Positions 1 to 11,926 of a stretch of 64,000 nt of DNA are shown here, one piece after another. The stretch's first letter is position 1. Every line of letters starts with the position of its first letter. The notes below the pieces were generated by a model that saw nothing but the letters and a program-made list of their open reading frames with translations, did not search any database and was not told the DNA's origin. Source of the stretch: Chondrilla cf. caribensis (Eukaryota > Porifera > Demospongiae > Chondrillida > Chondrillidae). Location: positions 2,542,900 to 2,606,899 of the forward strand of contig OZ026546.1 of the NCBI GenBank assembly GCA_964020155.1, read 5' to 3'. Made by a program: the position numbers and the translations under genes.

Positions 1-2441
1 CATTGGGAGGTTACTATGGCAAAACATTAATACCTTACTCACAAATTCGGATATCAACCAATCCCATTAATGAAACTTTTGAAGAGTTTGTTGACTGCAA
101 CATAGTGAAATCGAAAACATGCCCTGGATTGTGCTTCTTTCAATTCATTGATGATAATGGAAGATATGTTGAAGAAGAGGAGTTGAAGTATATGCACACA
201 TTGCTTCATAACCCGAGTAGACTAAAATTGCCACCAGACCACTTCAACTCAGCAACTATAGTAAATGGACACTTTGACAAATGTTAGCTCCAAACTCTGT
301 CAGGCACCAGTGAAGTGACGTACAATATCTTAAATAGAACATTCTCCTATGATGTCAGAATGGATGCAACTGTTCCTTATGAAATCTGTCTATGTCAAGC
401 CAATACACCAGAAAATAAAACATTATGGAATTGCAACCAAACATCTTTTCTGTCAGTATATCATGGACAGAAGGTACAACTATTGGTTACCCTTCTTGGA
501 GATTTTAGAAAGATCATCACAACCAATCCTGAGGTGGTTGTTACTAATGCTAACACTCATCAGAGCAAAGTCAGTACGAGAGTATCAGTATGCACGTCTG
601 TGTATTCAAAGAGTATGCGGAAGCCCAATGAGACACACACACTGCTTTTACAAACAGCTCATGAAGTGTTCAGAGAATACACCCTCACTCATTATGTTAA
701 TGTACGCATCCTTCCCTGTCCTCCTGGAATGATCGATGTTGGGCCAACATGTTCTTGCAATACACTGTTGAATCACACTGGCTTTACTTGTAATGTCACT
801 AATGATATTGGTTACAAAACAAGCACACCTCATCGATGGATAGGAAAAGACAATGTGAAGGACAACAGCACTGAGTCTCTCATTATTGCTACATACTGTC
901 CTCCTTTCTACTGTAACTCCTACCTCACAGAACGAGGGGTGACACTGGATAACCTAGCAGATGATGTACAATGTGAGAACAACCGAGGAGGAATAATGTG
1001 TAGTCAGTGTCTTGATATGAAGAGTGCTGTTTTTGGATCTTTCAAGTGTCACACCTGTTCCTATGGATGGCTAACGATAACTCCTCTATTTGCACTTGCA
1101 GGTATTGCTGTTGTTGTCATCCTGTTTACCTTTAACCTAACCATACTGCAAGGAACTGTCAATGGAATAGTACTGTATGTCAACATACTAGCACTCATGG
1201 ATGACTTTCTGGAAGAATTTGCTGTCAGACCTCTACGTATTCCACTAGCGCTCATCAACTTTGATCTCGGTTTTACTTTGTGCTTCTTTCATGGAATGGA
1301 TGAATTTACAAAAGCTTTTCTTCTCTTTGTTTTCCCCATCTTCCTCATTGCTATCTTGTTTGCCATAGTGATAGCAGCTGTCAAGTGTAACCTCAAGATC
1401 TTCAGAGTGCCCTTCATTGCTAACAGATCTGTTCCTGTCCTGGGAACCATCATGCTACTCACTTACACTGACCTCGCTTCAGCTGTCATCACTGCCTTAA
1501 GATTCACTAAGATTTATGATGTCACATCTGGAAATTACCGTACAGTGTGGCTCTACCAGCCTGAACTGGAGTACTTTAATGGAAAACACATTGGACTGGC
1601 TGTCATTGCGCTTCTTGTATGTCTGGTCTACCTCATTCCCTTCACTCTCACTATGCTCCTTGGAGACTGGTTGAGGAGGCACATACGAAAGCTGTGGTTC
1701 AGTCACTTCATGGATGTCCTTCACGGAGCATTTACATGGCCAATGGGGTTCTTTTTTGGATTACGACTTCTCCTCAGAATTCTACTAATCACTGTCAGTA
1801 TTTCTGTTAATAATACAGAAGATTTTGCACTCAGTATTGCTGCCACTGTTATCATACTGCGTGTACTACAACAAATATTACAGCCATTCAAATCAACAGA
1901 GCAACATGAAATGTACCTTCCTAGACATCTCGTAAGAAAGATACCAAGAAGATTTGTGAGGTTGATACAGCTTGTCAAAAAGCTACAACCATCTCTCCTC
2001 GATCGCCTATTTCTTGAAAACATACTTGTTCTGAGCATTGTCATGCTATTGAGTTCCAGGAGTGGGTCTGTCATCTTTCTCAAAGTTATCGTCAATTTCT
2101 TCCTAACTGCCGGCATTGTGGAGATAACAGCTATTGTAATCTACCACGGTTACAAGTTTTTTCCCATCCCAAGGAAAGTTAAAAAAGGTTTGAAAGGATT
2201 TAGAAAATGTTTGGTGAAGAGAGTTCGTTACATAGTGGATTACTGCAAAACGAACAGATACAGAGAAGAAGAGGTTCAACAGCCACCAGTTACCATCTAT
2301 GATATCAGGGATCTAGTCCCTCCAGCAGTTGATGAAAGTGACTCAGAGAGTGAATCCGAGAGTGGACATGAATGTCTCTCTGAAAATGAAATGAGAAACA
2401 TACCACCACTGGAAGAGAAACTGTTGTCTAAGAGTGAATGA
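1..2441 (+). CDS. Beta-helix ectodomain / Cys-rich / ~9-TM membrane protein, copy A (5' end outside window)
   Basis: Only the last ~95 residues of the ectodomain half lie in the window; they match the end of the complete copy at 21,795-25,838 with a constant offset of 23,397 and no indels across the whole coding region. An in-frame TAG at 285-287 interrupts the frame, then it stays open to the TGA at 2439-2441. Counting from 315, the second half has a Cys-rich juxtamembrane region (CPPG near 135, YCPPFYC near 194-200, NNRGGIMCSQC near 222-232), about nine membrane segments (near 252-277, 283-298, 333-356, 372-395, 425-449, 478-496, 505-521, then two before 640) and a Ser/Glu/Asp-rich acidic cytoplasmic tail. 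The family is expanded in sponges; its ligand and function are unknown. About 20 of 708 residues differ from copy C, mostly conservative, which suggests the part after the TAG is still constrained. Confidence 0.75.
285..287 (+). other. In-frame TAG inside the receptor-like gene, copy A
   Basis: The codons around the stop are AAA TGT TAG CTC CAA, and the frame continues open on both sides. The same TAG with the same flanks is at 23,682-23,684 in copy C. Either it is read through, or it lies in (or forms the 3' splice site of) a short in-frame intron. Possible in-frame GT-AG removals include 217-303 (87 nt, donor GTAGAC), 188-310 (123 nt, donor GTATAT) and 105-287 (183 nt, donor GTGAAA, with the TAG as acceptor). 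Two smaller options of 27 nt (261-287) and 21 nt (283-303) are shorter than usual animal introns. Confidence 0.85.
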
Positions 2442-3488
2442 TGCAGTAAATCAAATGAGGCTGATCCACGATTTATTATTAGAATGGATTATAATAATGA
2501 TTTACAATAGTATTTAGAATAGGTTTAAACTGTTATATCTATCAAGGCATGTTGTAATTAACTTCCATTGTACCTATTTTTGTATCAATTTTGCATCACA
2601 TTCATGTATTAAAATGAAACATGAAATCACCATAAGTTTGTCTTACGTAATTATATTGAAATCATATAATAATTATTATAGACTTGTATGTAGTTTCTCC
2701 TTACTACTCTGTCATGATTTAATATGAATGCATAAATTTCAATTATATGGATATTGAACATCATGATAAACATTTGCCCAAAAGACTGTCAAAGCTAAAC
2801 AGTGTAATTCTCACTAATTTATTGGCTTCATATATTGTAGTCAGCATTATCCTGCATTGGTGTAACTCTAGTTATATGATAAATATTAGACCTTTGAGTC
2901 TATGAAAATCCGGAAAAGTAGCAATGACATTAAAATTCAGTCTTCTCCTGCTTATCAGATTGTGTTTCAGTAAATGGACTTTGTGTAGCTATTTGATAGA
3001 AGTTTGTTATTGGTAAATTAATTGTAGGCTACATAGCATACCATTCAAAGTTTCACGTGACTGAACATAATGTATTCAAGGTAACTTACATAATAATTTG
3101 TATTATTCATAAACAGTTCTTTCACTGTACATAATATTTCATCCAAATTTCTTTGTTTTGAGACTATAGCTATACTAATGTGTATTTGATATAACATACT
3201 ATATTATAATTATATATAATATTCTTTATAATCTAATATTATTATATGTGCCACTCTTCTGGTATACTTTTAGTATAGGGAGCAGCAAATAGTTGTCGTT
3301 AAAATTACCAGTTAAATATTTTTTCCAAGCATAAATTTATGCATTCGGATTTAGTTTTAGTTAACCAAAGCAACACTATAGGCAACACTGGGATTTTGCT
3401 ATTATTTATGTATGATAATGCTATACAAATGTATCAATTTTAAATGTATTGATTTGTCATAATTCATATTACATTTATAGCAATCAGC
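2442..3488. other. 3' flank of the copy A receptor gene, no gene seen
   Basis: AT-rich sequence conserved with 25,839-26,886 in unit C apart from small indels. I see no long ORF or splice-bounded exon. It probably includes the 3' UTR of the receptor gene, but no clear AATAAA lies close to the stop codon. Confidence 0.5.
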
Positions 3489-3840
3489 ATGCCCAAGGTA
3501 ATCAATCATCTGTTTATGTTCATGTGTGAATGTGTTGGCATGTATAGTACGTGTGTATGTACATACATACGTATGTGTGTATATGTTGATGCGCGAGCTT
3601 GTATTTGTGTACGTGTGTTAGATGTGCTCGTGTATTTGTGTTGTGTGCATTGTGCACACATATGTATGTGGTGTGTACTTGTGTCTAGTTTGTAGGCTTG
3701 TGTGTTTGTTCTATGTGTATGTGTGTGTGTGTCTGTGTTTGTGTATTTTGTATGCATGTAACTCTTTGTACTCATGTATACTGTGCATACATGCATGTGT
3801 GTGTGTGCATGTGTACAGATATGCATGTGCATGAAGAATT
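3489..3840. repeat. Degenerate GT-rich low-complexity tract
   Basis: Runs of TGTG, TGTATG and GTGTGC words broken by substitutions. Both strands give long spurious ORFs rich in Cys/Val or His/Thr. The tract is conserved in unit C at 26,887-27,240 with several indels, so it predates the duplication. Confidence 0.8.
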
Positions 3841-4502
3841 TTTTCTTCTTTTCAGTAAAAATATGCATACAATCATACAGTTTGTGTTTGCACATGGAAT
3901 GACACATAGGTTGCATAAGAGAGAGGGATCACGTGAGCATAGCAATTGAATATTGGGTGGTTAACAAAATTGAGTAATGAATCTTTTCAAACAACTCCTA
4001 CCTACACTAGGTGGAAATTTTCCAATGGAAAAAGACCCCTTTCAAAATAAAATGATATATAGCATAGAATATGAAACCATATTATCCCTATGAAATTAAT
4101 AACCTTAAAACAATAATTAAACTTTAAGTTAAATGATTTAATGCTCTTAAGTCTGTAATACAACAAGTGGAAGTGTAGTTAACTGTATTTTGCAGCTTGA
4201 TCAAGGTTTCCAACATACCTGATTGATCAATATTACAAGGTTAATATCCCAAACTTTGGACATGACCCAGGCGTACAAACATTTGCTAAAGTATTTTCCA
4301 TCAACTACAAATGTCATAAATCAGTTTCCTTAGTTTTGTAAAATAATACAGTAACTTTGTACAATGTAGAATCACACTTTGATGACTTGTACCTTTATTG
4401 CACTGTGGATAGAAATTACTTATTGTAGTACAATATAGATATCATCATTTACATTTTGAAAATAATAGTTCCTCAATATGTTGTAACGGCTGAAATTTTT
4501 GA

Positions 4503-4700
<198 letters not shown>

Positions 4701-4913
4701 TTTTGTATAATCCTGATCCTCATTACATCTATAATATTATGCGTACATACTTGAAGCTCTAATCTCTTACCATTTATATTATGTTTTCGATATATATTTT
4801 ACACACACAAATAATATTAACAAACAAAATTACGCAAAAGAATAATGAAGTCATAATTCACATGTAGTTTGGTTCATAACTACATTCGACTACAAACTAA
4901 TTTTGAGTTGGAA

Positions 4914-5006
4914 TCAAACGGTAAGACCTCTTTTCGTGGATCCTGTGCCAACAATAAGCAGCAAGTGTTCATTTCCATTCAGTTTTATGCTACATTTGTG
5001 CTCCAT
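4914..5006 (-). CDS. Short ORF conserved in units A, B and C, possible terminal exon
   Basis: The frame from ATG 5,006 to TGA 4,914 encodes 30 residues (MEHKCSIKLNGNEH...GLTV). The same frame is open in unit C (28,225-28,317), ending at the same TGA, and in unit B (region 15,180-15,275), where the stop is replaced and the frame runs on. Substitutions between copies are few and mostly conservative. It could be the last exon of an unrecognised minus-strand gene, but I could not define an upstream splice site and no family is recognised. Confidence 0.25.
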   Translation of the reverse strand: MEHKCSIKLNGNEHLLLIVGTGSTKRGLTV

Positions 5007-5488
5007 TCTCAGAAATGGGATGATTTGGTGTGGATCACTTTGATTGATGTACGTTTTGCATACAAAGAAATTTGAAAATGACCGAAATTTAGGTATATGT
5101 GTCCACAGTGCAATTACATACTATATGTAAGTACTGGGGTACAAGATATGAGACACCTCAGATTCAGAAGCCTTTGAAATTGTATGGGAATGACTAATTA
5201 TAACCTCACCTATGCTTGGTAATTATAATAATTGGCCAACAAACACAGGGGATAGTCGATACAGCTTGAATTGACGAGGAAGTACACCACATAATATGAA
5301 GTGAATGGATGCTATGTATACTGTCAGCATCCAAGATACAGAAGAAAGATATTACGAAGTCAGTGTTGTGCTAAAGAATGTACAGAATCCACATGGTATC
5401 CTGATGATGGTCTCCCTCCATTGGTTTCCAAGGATATGTTAACAGTCAATGTCAGCATATCCACAAATTGAACAACAACCTGACCAAT

Positions 5489-6537
5489 AGACCGATTGCG
5501 CATTGACATCATCCTTTCCGGTCATGAAGACCGGAAATGGTCGCGAAGGGTGTTCGTCGTATAGATTCTCATAGTAAGACGTGTTAATAGGTTATATTTT
5601 GTCCTTGGGAAAGGAGATTTCGGAACTGTACGTATTTATTTCTCGACTGATTGTAAATATGCCACACCGCTGTGCTGTTCCCGGTTGTACATCCAACAGC
5701 AAGACTTCTCTACAGGTGTTTTTCTTTCCACAAGTTTCCATCTGATGCAGCTCTTCGTCGTAATCGGGCTAAAAACATACGTAGAGTTGAAAGTAAGGGA
5801 GTTTGGACTATTAACAGTTCCACACGTGTGTGTACTAAGCATTTTACTGCCGAATTGAACCACGTAAATTCGGTATCAGGTAGAAAAAGAATGCACAAGA
5901 CCACATGGACAAACAGAATCTTAACATCCAAGTCCAAGTAGGATTGCAACCCACTTCCAGCAAGAGGAAAGCACCTGCCAATGCCCCAGATGGAAACTTG
6001 TGGAAGGACGTGTGGAGAAGTCTTGCTGTTGGATGTACAGCCGGGAACATGCAGCACAGTGGTGTGGCATATTTACAATCAGTCGAGAAATGTATAGAAT
6101 ACGTATGTACAGTTTGGAGAATCTCTTTTCACGCAGGCAAAATATAAGGTCAGAAGAAATAACAATCATATCTAAGCACGTGTGGACTATTCTTTGACGA
6201 GACAGCAAAATATATCCATCGTTATCCATCGTTTACACATACACTTATGAAGACGTACATCTATAACCACAGCTATAAGGCGATCACGACGGAATATAAC
6301 ACCGGTATATCACATACCGCTGAACCGATTCAGCTTTTTTCCAGATCTACAAGCACTTCGATAGGCTAGCCATCATTTCAGCTGTTCAACGTTCAAATCG
6401 TCGGGAGATTTTCCACCAGGCTAGAGCCAGGAATGTCCTTTTTCGACAATCGGTACGTGTTCCCCATAGTAAAATCCTACCCATGACACCCTTCGCGACC
6501 ACTTCCGTTCTTCATGACGTCAATGCGCAATCGGTCT
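5489..6537. mobile_element. Foldback DNA transposon carrying an inverted, broken THAP exon
   Basis: Unit C gives the empty site (ACCAATAGGAACTG near 28,798), so the insert is exact: 1,049 bp bounded by inverted ends starting AGACCGATTGCGCATTGAC. The target duplication is AT, or ATAG if the terminal AG is assigned to the target. The terminal repeats are not short: the left arm (5,489 to about 5,720) reappears inverted in 6,000-6,537, including the start of a THAP-domain exon. The right arm contains an additional stretch. A 2-bp AT target and a THAP protein are known for ISL2EU-type elements, so that family is my guess; no transposase catalytic domain is present, so it would need help in trans. 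Confidence 0.75.
5659..5941 (+). pseudogene. Broken THAP zinc-finger domain inside the foldback transposon
   Basis: The reading starts MPHRCAVPGCTSNSKTS at 5,659 and runs into a stop after a frameshift near the FFF residues (about 5,720-5,740). In the next frame it resumes with FHKFPSDAALRRNRAK and continues to CTKHF. The C-x4-C start, the FxxFP segment and the C-x2-H-F end are the hallmarks of the THAP C2CH finger, a DNA-binding domain often found in P-element-like and related transposases. A second partial copy of the first exon lies inverted at about 6,000-6,070. Confidence 0.7.
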
Positions 6538-6636
6538 ATAGGAACTGTGTGACAATTAATGAGGTGTAAATGTTCAACTAGAGACATCAAATTACATCCA
6601 TTGAGCTAATGCATAGTTCAGTATTCTATCCTAGTA

Positions 6637-6839
6637 TAGCATCCGTTACCATAGAAACAGTACTATTATACGGCAATTTTATAATGTATAAAGCCCTAGC
6701 AACAGTATAAAGCGTTAGCAACGGATGCTATAATGGTTAAGACATGGACACTCGGGCATTATGACATATAACATACACTCGCCCTCGGGACTCGGTATTT
6801 ATATGTCATAATGCCCTTGTTCCCATGTCTTAACCACTA
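6637..6839. mobile_element. Double-hairpin MITE, copy 1
   Basis: Bounded by TAGCATCCGTTACC at the left and TTAACCACTA at the right, inserted in a TA-rich target. Unit B lacks it: the empty site reads CCTAGTATAATGTATCAG near 15,746. It contains two adjacent inverted repeats. The first pairs TAGCATCCGTTACC with GTTAGCAACGGATGCTA; the second pairs ATGGTTAAGACATGG with CCATGTCTTAACCACTA. Other copies are at 28,902-29,104 (same insertion, unit C) and at 45,051-45,259 (independent, opposite orientation). No coding capacity. Confidence 0.8.
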
Positions 6840-7909
6840 AATAATGTATCAGCCCACCAGAGATAGACACACCCTGCAGTCAAAGAAATATGTGCAATTT
6901 ACATTTTAAAGAGCATGTCATGCACAATGTAATAATAGTTTCTTATATAACTACTGAGTATGTGGTGAAGTATTTTGAAGGTTGCGGTAGTTGTATTTTT
7001 TGTATGCAGGTACCAAATTGATCAAAGAACACAATGCCTTTACGGTTCATAACGCATTTGTACATCTTTGTTCTCATTATAATTTGGGAAGACAATCATC
7101 GCCGTATTTTGGAGAAACTAACATGATAGTTGTAACTTGTGAGCTATAATTCCTTCTTTTTTCCCATACTTACCATACCAAATAGTATAATACAAAGAGA
7201 GTATAGTTACAAAATTTTGATTTTCATTCCTAGTAATAATAAGCTTTGCCAAAATAAAAATGTTAATACAAGATACCCTAGCTAATATTGGTCCGGCCAA
7301 ACTGGACCAACCGGAGTGCCTCCTACAGCCATGCTTCACCATGATAACCCAACCACTGACATCTGGTATATTGCATGGCACTTAATTAACATGATATTGA
7401 CAGATATACCAAAGAGTTCCAGTTGACCGCTAAATGTGAACTTAGCAAATTCTGGTGTATCCAATTTCATGACCATTCAGGCCTGAAACAAATCAGAGAC
7501 TCGCAGAGTAGATGTACAAAAGCACACAACAAATAACTCTAATATTCTTATAATATTGTTATAATTATATAACTATTTTAATTATTAATTGAAGTGTGTA
7601 GCTATTAATGTTTGTAACTTATATCATAATATTATTGATACATGTAAGATTGATGTAATTAGATCAATGATAACCTTTTATTTAATTCGGTCCCACCAAA
7701 TTAATATCTTATGTGTATCTTATGTCATTTACATTGCATTGAAATTTGTAGAATTATCAATTTTTGCCATTTATCAGAGATATAGCAAACCTATTATAAG
7801 AATAAAGGGCCTATGCCTAAATTGCACTCAAATCTATTATAATACTATTATTATCTTAGATGACTATTTTGTATGATAGTTGAAGTCCTCATGACTTTGA
7901 TCGTTAACC
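6840..7909. other. Duplicated noncoding stretch of unit A
   Basis: AT-rich, collinear with unit C 29,105-30,176. I see no supported exon. The part near 7,120-7,440 differs from unit B, where the equivalent interval carries a Tigger-like transposase remnant. Confidence 0.4.
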
Positions 7910-8122
7910 TCAAACTCCTTGGATTCGAGTAACACATGTCAGGGTATTCCCATTAACGGTTTGTGGATCAGAGACAATGGTATAGGTTCCAATTTTCCCA
8001 GAGCATTGAAAATTTGTACTAACTCTTGGCCTGAAAGTTGCCATAGCCCTCACTTCTCCAGGCATACTAGGAAAGGTCAGAATGTAGGCTGGTTTGCATT
8101 CACATTCATCTCTCCCCTCAAT
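7910..8122 (-). pseudogene. Terminal exon of the small 117-aa gene, copy A (exons 1-2 lost)
   Basis: The 213-nt exon starts after a TTAAG acceptor and ends at the same TGA as the intact copy at 30,177-30,389. Its reading frame is fully open (IEGRDECECKPAYILTFPSM...TRIQGV). The upstream exons, which in unit C lie at 30,852-30,979 and 31,099-31,111, are absent here because unit A jumps from about 8,435 into sequence equivalent to about 31,760. The exon is therefore orphaned and the gene copy presumed dead. Confidence 0.6.
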
Positions 8123-8460
8123 CTTAATAGAGAGAAAACAAGGAACAAGTACATTCATTTTTTGGAGAAATGTATTATAATGTATGGTTGAAATATAGGA
8201 CTGAGGGCACTTGATATGTTCACCAAGGCCACCATGCTAAGGGTATCCCAAGTAGTATAACATGACAAGTATGACAATCACAATATCGTATGTCATAATA
8301 TGTTGAAATTTACATGATAATAAAGTGTGCAAATTCTCAATTCATTTGAGAATTTCTGTATAATAATAATTATACTAATTTAAGGTTGGAGATTAGTATT
8401 ATATACCTTTGAAGAGGAGAGAAAACTTCAGTGCTTCTTTGACCACAATGCTCAGATACA

Positions 8461-8521
8461 AACATGCACGCATGCACGCACACACATATATGCACACACA
8501 CGCACACACACACACACACAA
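8461..8521. repeat. CA-rich tract
   Basis: GCACGCA and (CA)n words; equivalent tracts are at 18,770-18,812 (unit B) and 31,740-31,848 (unit C). It sits close to the unit A deletion breakpoint. Confidence 0.8.
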
Positions 8522-10512
8522 CATACTCAAATTAATGTTCAAATCAGATTTGTAAGGCTGTAATCTGGTATGTTTTCCATATTAAAATTTTGATTTGTTA
8601 CAAATGCTTGTATCATGTACGCATTTGGAAATGCTGTAAGTAATATTGTATAGTGCTTAAGTGGCTCTCTTGTAACATTTTTGAATACGTATATGTATAA
8701 ATCCGAATCAATATTATTTACTAAATGAACCTAGCAAGACAAAAGCTCAGATTTTATTGTCTTATCATACTTTATATTGCATGGGTAATGTACAAATACA
8801 CATTAAATGATCTTCATATTTGTGACATCTCTATATTATAGTTACCTGGAATTACAGTACGACACCTCAAAGTGTCATGATTGAGTGTACTCACGTTAGT
8901 ATATACAGTGCAATTTACATAGTAATTAACCAACCTAGTACATACCTCTGATAATATTTTTATACACTTCCCTGAGCCCTTACCACATGTGCACTACATA
9001 TGTGAATATTAATAGCAAACTGATTGATAAGTAAACACTTCTGATAAGAAGTACATACACTTGGAGCCCCCTTCAAGTTGCTTACCTAGGTATATAGCAA
9101 GTTGGACTGTTTAATGTCAATGTATATATTATTATTAACGATTCATTTCCGGAAGGATACTACCTAGAGCATGCTGCCACTAAACCTCAATAATAACATT
9201 TATATGTATAATATTTATTATTTATAACTATTATTAATAGTAATTATTATTGTCAGACTATATAACTTGAATGATATATAACATATTATTATTGTACAAA
9301 ATCACTGGAATCATGTCTACAGATTATATATAGATTGAGTCCTCTGCTGGTAGGTATTATTAGAGTAGATCTGCATACCGGCTTGAGGACATGACATCTG
9401 CTTCTAGTGGCAACCAGTGATTTTCCCCCCATTATCCACCCTTGAAAGATAAGAAACACTCCATAGATGTTTCCCCCTAACTGGGGATCATTAGAGTGAT
9501 GTACTGATGACATTTTGAACCAACAATAAGATGCGGTTGTTGCAAGGTGTTATCACTACTGTATGACTACCACCATGCAAAATTTTAGGACGCATGGATA
9601 TAGTAAGTTTTGAACTAGTACGTATGAACAGAACTATAGTTTGGAAACTGTATGTTATAAGGCGGTATTTGTTATAATATCATCGATTTCTTATGCAGTA
9701 CCATGCAGGGAATGGGTAGAGTGCTGAACCATTGAGTTGTTTGAGATTAGAGAGGATTCCACTGTGACTACCATTAACAGACACTGGTTATATATACTGC
9801 AGATGATCTTAGGCTACAGTAACCATCTGAAATCCACATTGCAGAAGCCTACATTGTCATAGCACTTATCTGTATCTAGCAACAATTACAATGCATGGTC
9901 ATGTACATACAGACATTCATTCACATGAGTGAAACAAGGCATATTGCAGTACCACTTTTCTTACAGCATCACAATGTGCATGTATTACTAACAATTCAGT
10001 GGGAAAGAAAACATACCTCAATGTCTTGTGTGTCTAGAACACCCACAAGCAGAAATAATATATAATAATTATTATATTTCTGCTGTACTACAACACATGC
10101 ACAATCACAAAAAGACATGTATACCATGCATTATTATTCATGATCCAAATCTATGATTTGTATGTGGTAAGTTGTTTGACTTCAATATGGCTATTTGGCT
10201 TGGTATAGATGTACTGTCAGCTGTCCAGACGCATGTAGTTGCAAGATCTTGCCATACCTATTCCATGTATAGTTATAACCACAATCATTTTGTAGGAGCA
10301 TAACTGCCGTACATGATACAGTAATTACAATATTATAATGTACACTACAGTATTGGTTGGTTCTGGTTATGTAAAGAGTATAATATACAACATAATATAA
10401 ATATAAAATAATTATGTTATGCATGTGATTTGTGTATACATATTATAATATTGCACTACGTTTTCATCACAATAGTGCAATAAATATATATGCAGCTCTA
10501 ATATTATAGCAG
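8522..10512. other. Duplicated noncoding stretch of unit A
   Basis: Collinear with unit C 32,240-34,653 and in part with unit B 19,205-20,118. Only short ORFs without splice context are seen. It contains an AT-rich patch at about 9,190-9,260. Confidence 0.4.
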
Positions 10513-10649
10513 TTGCTGCTTCCAATCACTTCTTAGGACTGAGAAACGTGGATGTGAATGCTGATCATCATAGGCCGATCATCACCAGTCTACAGTGTGA
10601 CCTTTGCTACTGAGACTGGAGAATGATGGATATTCAAATTTCAAGAAAG
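10513..10649 (+). pseudogene. Broken copy of the exon at 34,654-34,792
   Basis: The splice sites survive (TATAGCAG acceptor, AAAG/GTGATG donor), but the exon is 137 nt instead of 139 nt and its frame hits a stop (ACTGGAGAATGA) where unit C reads through. The change from CCAAAAACATCACC to CCGATCATCACC also shifts the frame. This copy is decayed in unit A while intact in unit C. Confidence 0.5.
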
Positions 10650-10978
10650 GTGATGATACAATTTGGCAATGCTTTTGGCAACATTGAAAACTATTCAGCT
10701 ACGTATATATGAGTTCCACAAGCCTATCATGAGGGGTGATGTTCAAATTCATAGTTGGTGGTTTGCCACCTTTGTTGGTCTTGTTGACAAGCCACATAAT
10801 GTGGACAGTTATATAATAATACATACGTGCGTGTGCAGACTATGACGATCTAAAATAAATGCATGGACATTGGAATGTTTTACTACATGCTGTTCTATAT
10901 GGACGGCAAACAAAAGAAAAAAAAGCTCAAATTAGCCGAAAAGGTCCAGTCAACCAATCCATCCAGACATATACTGAC

Positions 10979-11077
10979 CCGTTGTAGCTTGTGCTTGACA
11001 CTTTCCATGGAAATTCCTGAAAGGAACAGAAATCTTTGTCTAGCACCAGAAAACTTGACTAATACCTCTTCCGCCAT
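10979..11077 (-). CDS. First coding exon of an unidentified gene, unit A
   Basis: The ATG at 11,077 is in good context (ACCATGG) and opens a 33-codon exon (MAEEVLVKFSGARQRF...KHKLQR) that ends in phase 0 at a GTCAGT donor. The pattern of short alternating strands resembles the start of a ubiquitin-like or PB1-like domain, but this is only an impression. Later exons were not located. CpG is more frequent around 11,050-11,200, as near a promoter. The unit C copy (35,125-35,223) keeps the start codon but has deletions that bring a TAG into frame after five codons. Confidence 0.35.
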
Positions 11078-11235
11078 GGTGCGTCATCGCCCATTGGCAT
11101 GAGGACATGATGGAGTAATTAACTTCACAATATTATTATAACGTAAGATGGTGTCGACTTTGAGGTCTTTCTGTCCCGCTCTGAGACAAACTGGAAGACA
11201 ATTCAAATTTAATAGTGTTTCCAGAACCTTCCACC

Positions 11236-11926
11236 GGTCGTGGAATGAGATCATTAGATGAGATCATCAAAACAATAATAAATGCGCCAATGCACACTTC
11301 CCTGTACAGTAACTATTACATACATCACAAATAGCTTTAGAAAATATCATGGTTGACTAATGTGTTCAAATTTGGTGGGGTCATCAGATATCTATCACTA
11401 TTATATTATTACTAGGATATTATGATGAATGAAAGGGTGAAAGATTAATGAGAATTCACTGTATATATAATAAATGAATACTTGATGTATATTATACAGT
11501 AGCATTGTATTATATTATTATAATATCACTCGCAGGAATTTAATACGTTTATACTTAACTATATGAATTCATATCAAACAACTGTGCATAGAAATATAAG
11601 CATTTTATACCACTGTGCCTGCACATTACCATACAACAGTAGGTATGCATATATGTACGTACATGGTAACAGCTAAATTCTAAAATCTTAATGATTTTTT
11701 CATAATGTATATTATTCAAATTATCTCAAACAGTAATTTAGACCTGTAAATATTCATAATGATACGAAAGTCAGCATATTATAAACCAGTGCTACAACAA
11801 TGGAAAAATTAAAATAGATCAGTAAATTATCATTGCAACATACAATATTTGCATCACTTAGTAAACAATAATTACAGAACTCTAATATGTGCTACAATAT
11901 TTTATTCTAATTTTTTAAAGATATTA
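11236..11926. other. AT-rich spacer beyond the unit A breakpoint
   Basis: No ORF or repeat of note. It probably includes the 3' UTR of the minus-strand gene that ends at 11,927. Confidence 0.4.

Noticed and set aside
1061..2116. Minus-strand ORFs inside the receptor gene (and the same at 24,458-25,513)
   Set aside because: Antisense shadows of the membrane-domain coding frame; no motif or splice context.
315..2441. Treating the post-TAG half as a separate gene starting at 315 / 23,712
   Set aside because: That start is a GTG, there is no signal peptide, and the frame is continuous with the upstream ectodomain apart from one TAG; a joined product explains the data better.
7919..8191. Plus-strand ORF repeated in all three units (also 17,077-17,430 and 30,186-30,446)
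   Set aside because: It is the antisense of the terminal exon of the 117-aa gene, whose own strand has matching splice sites, phases and promoter.
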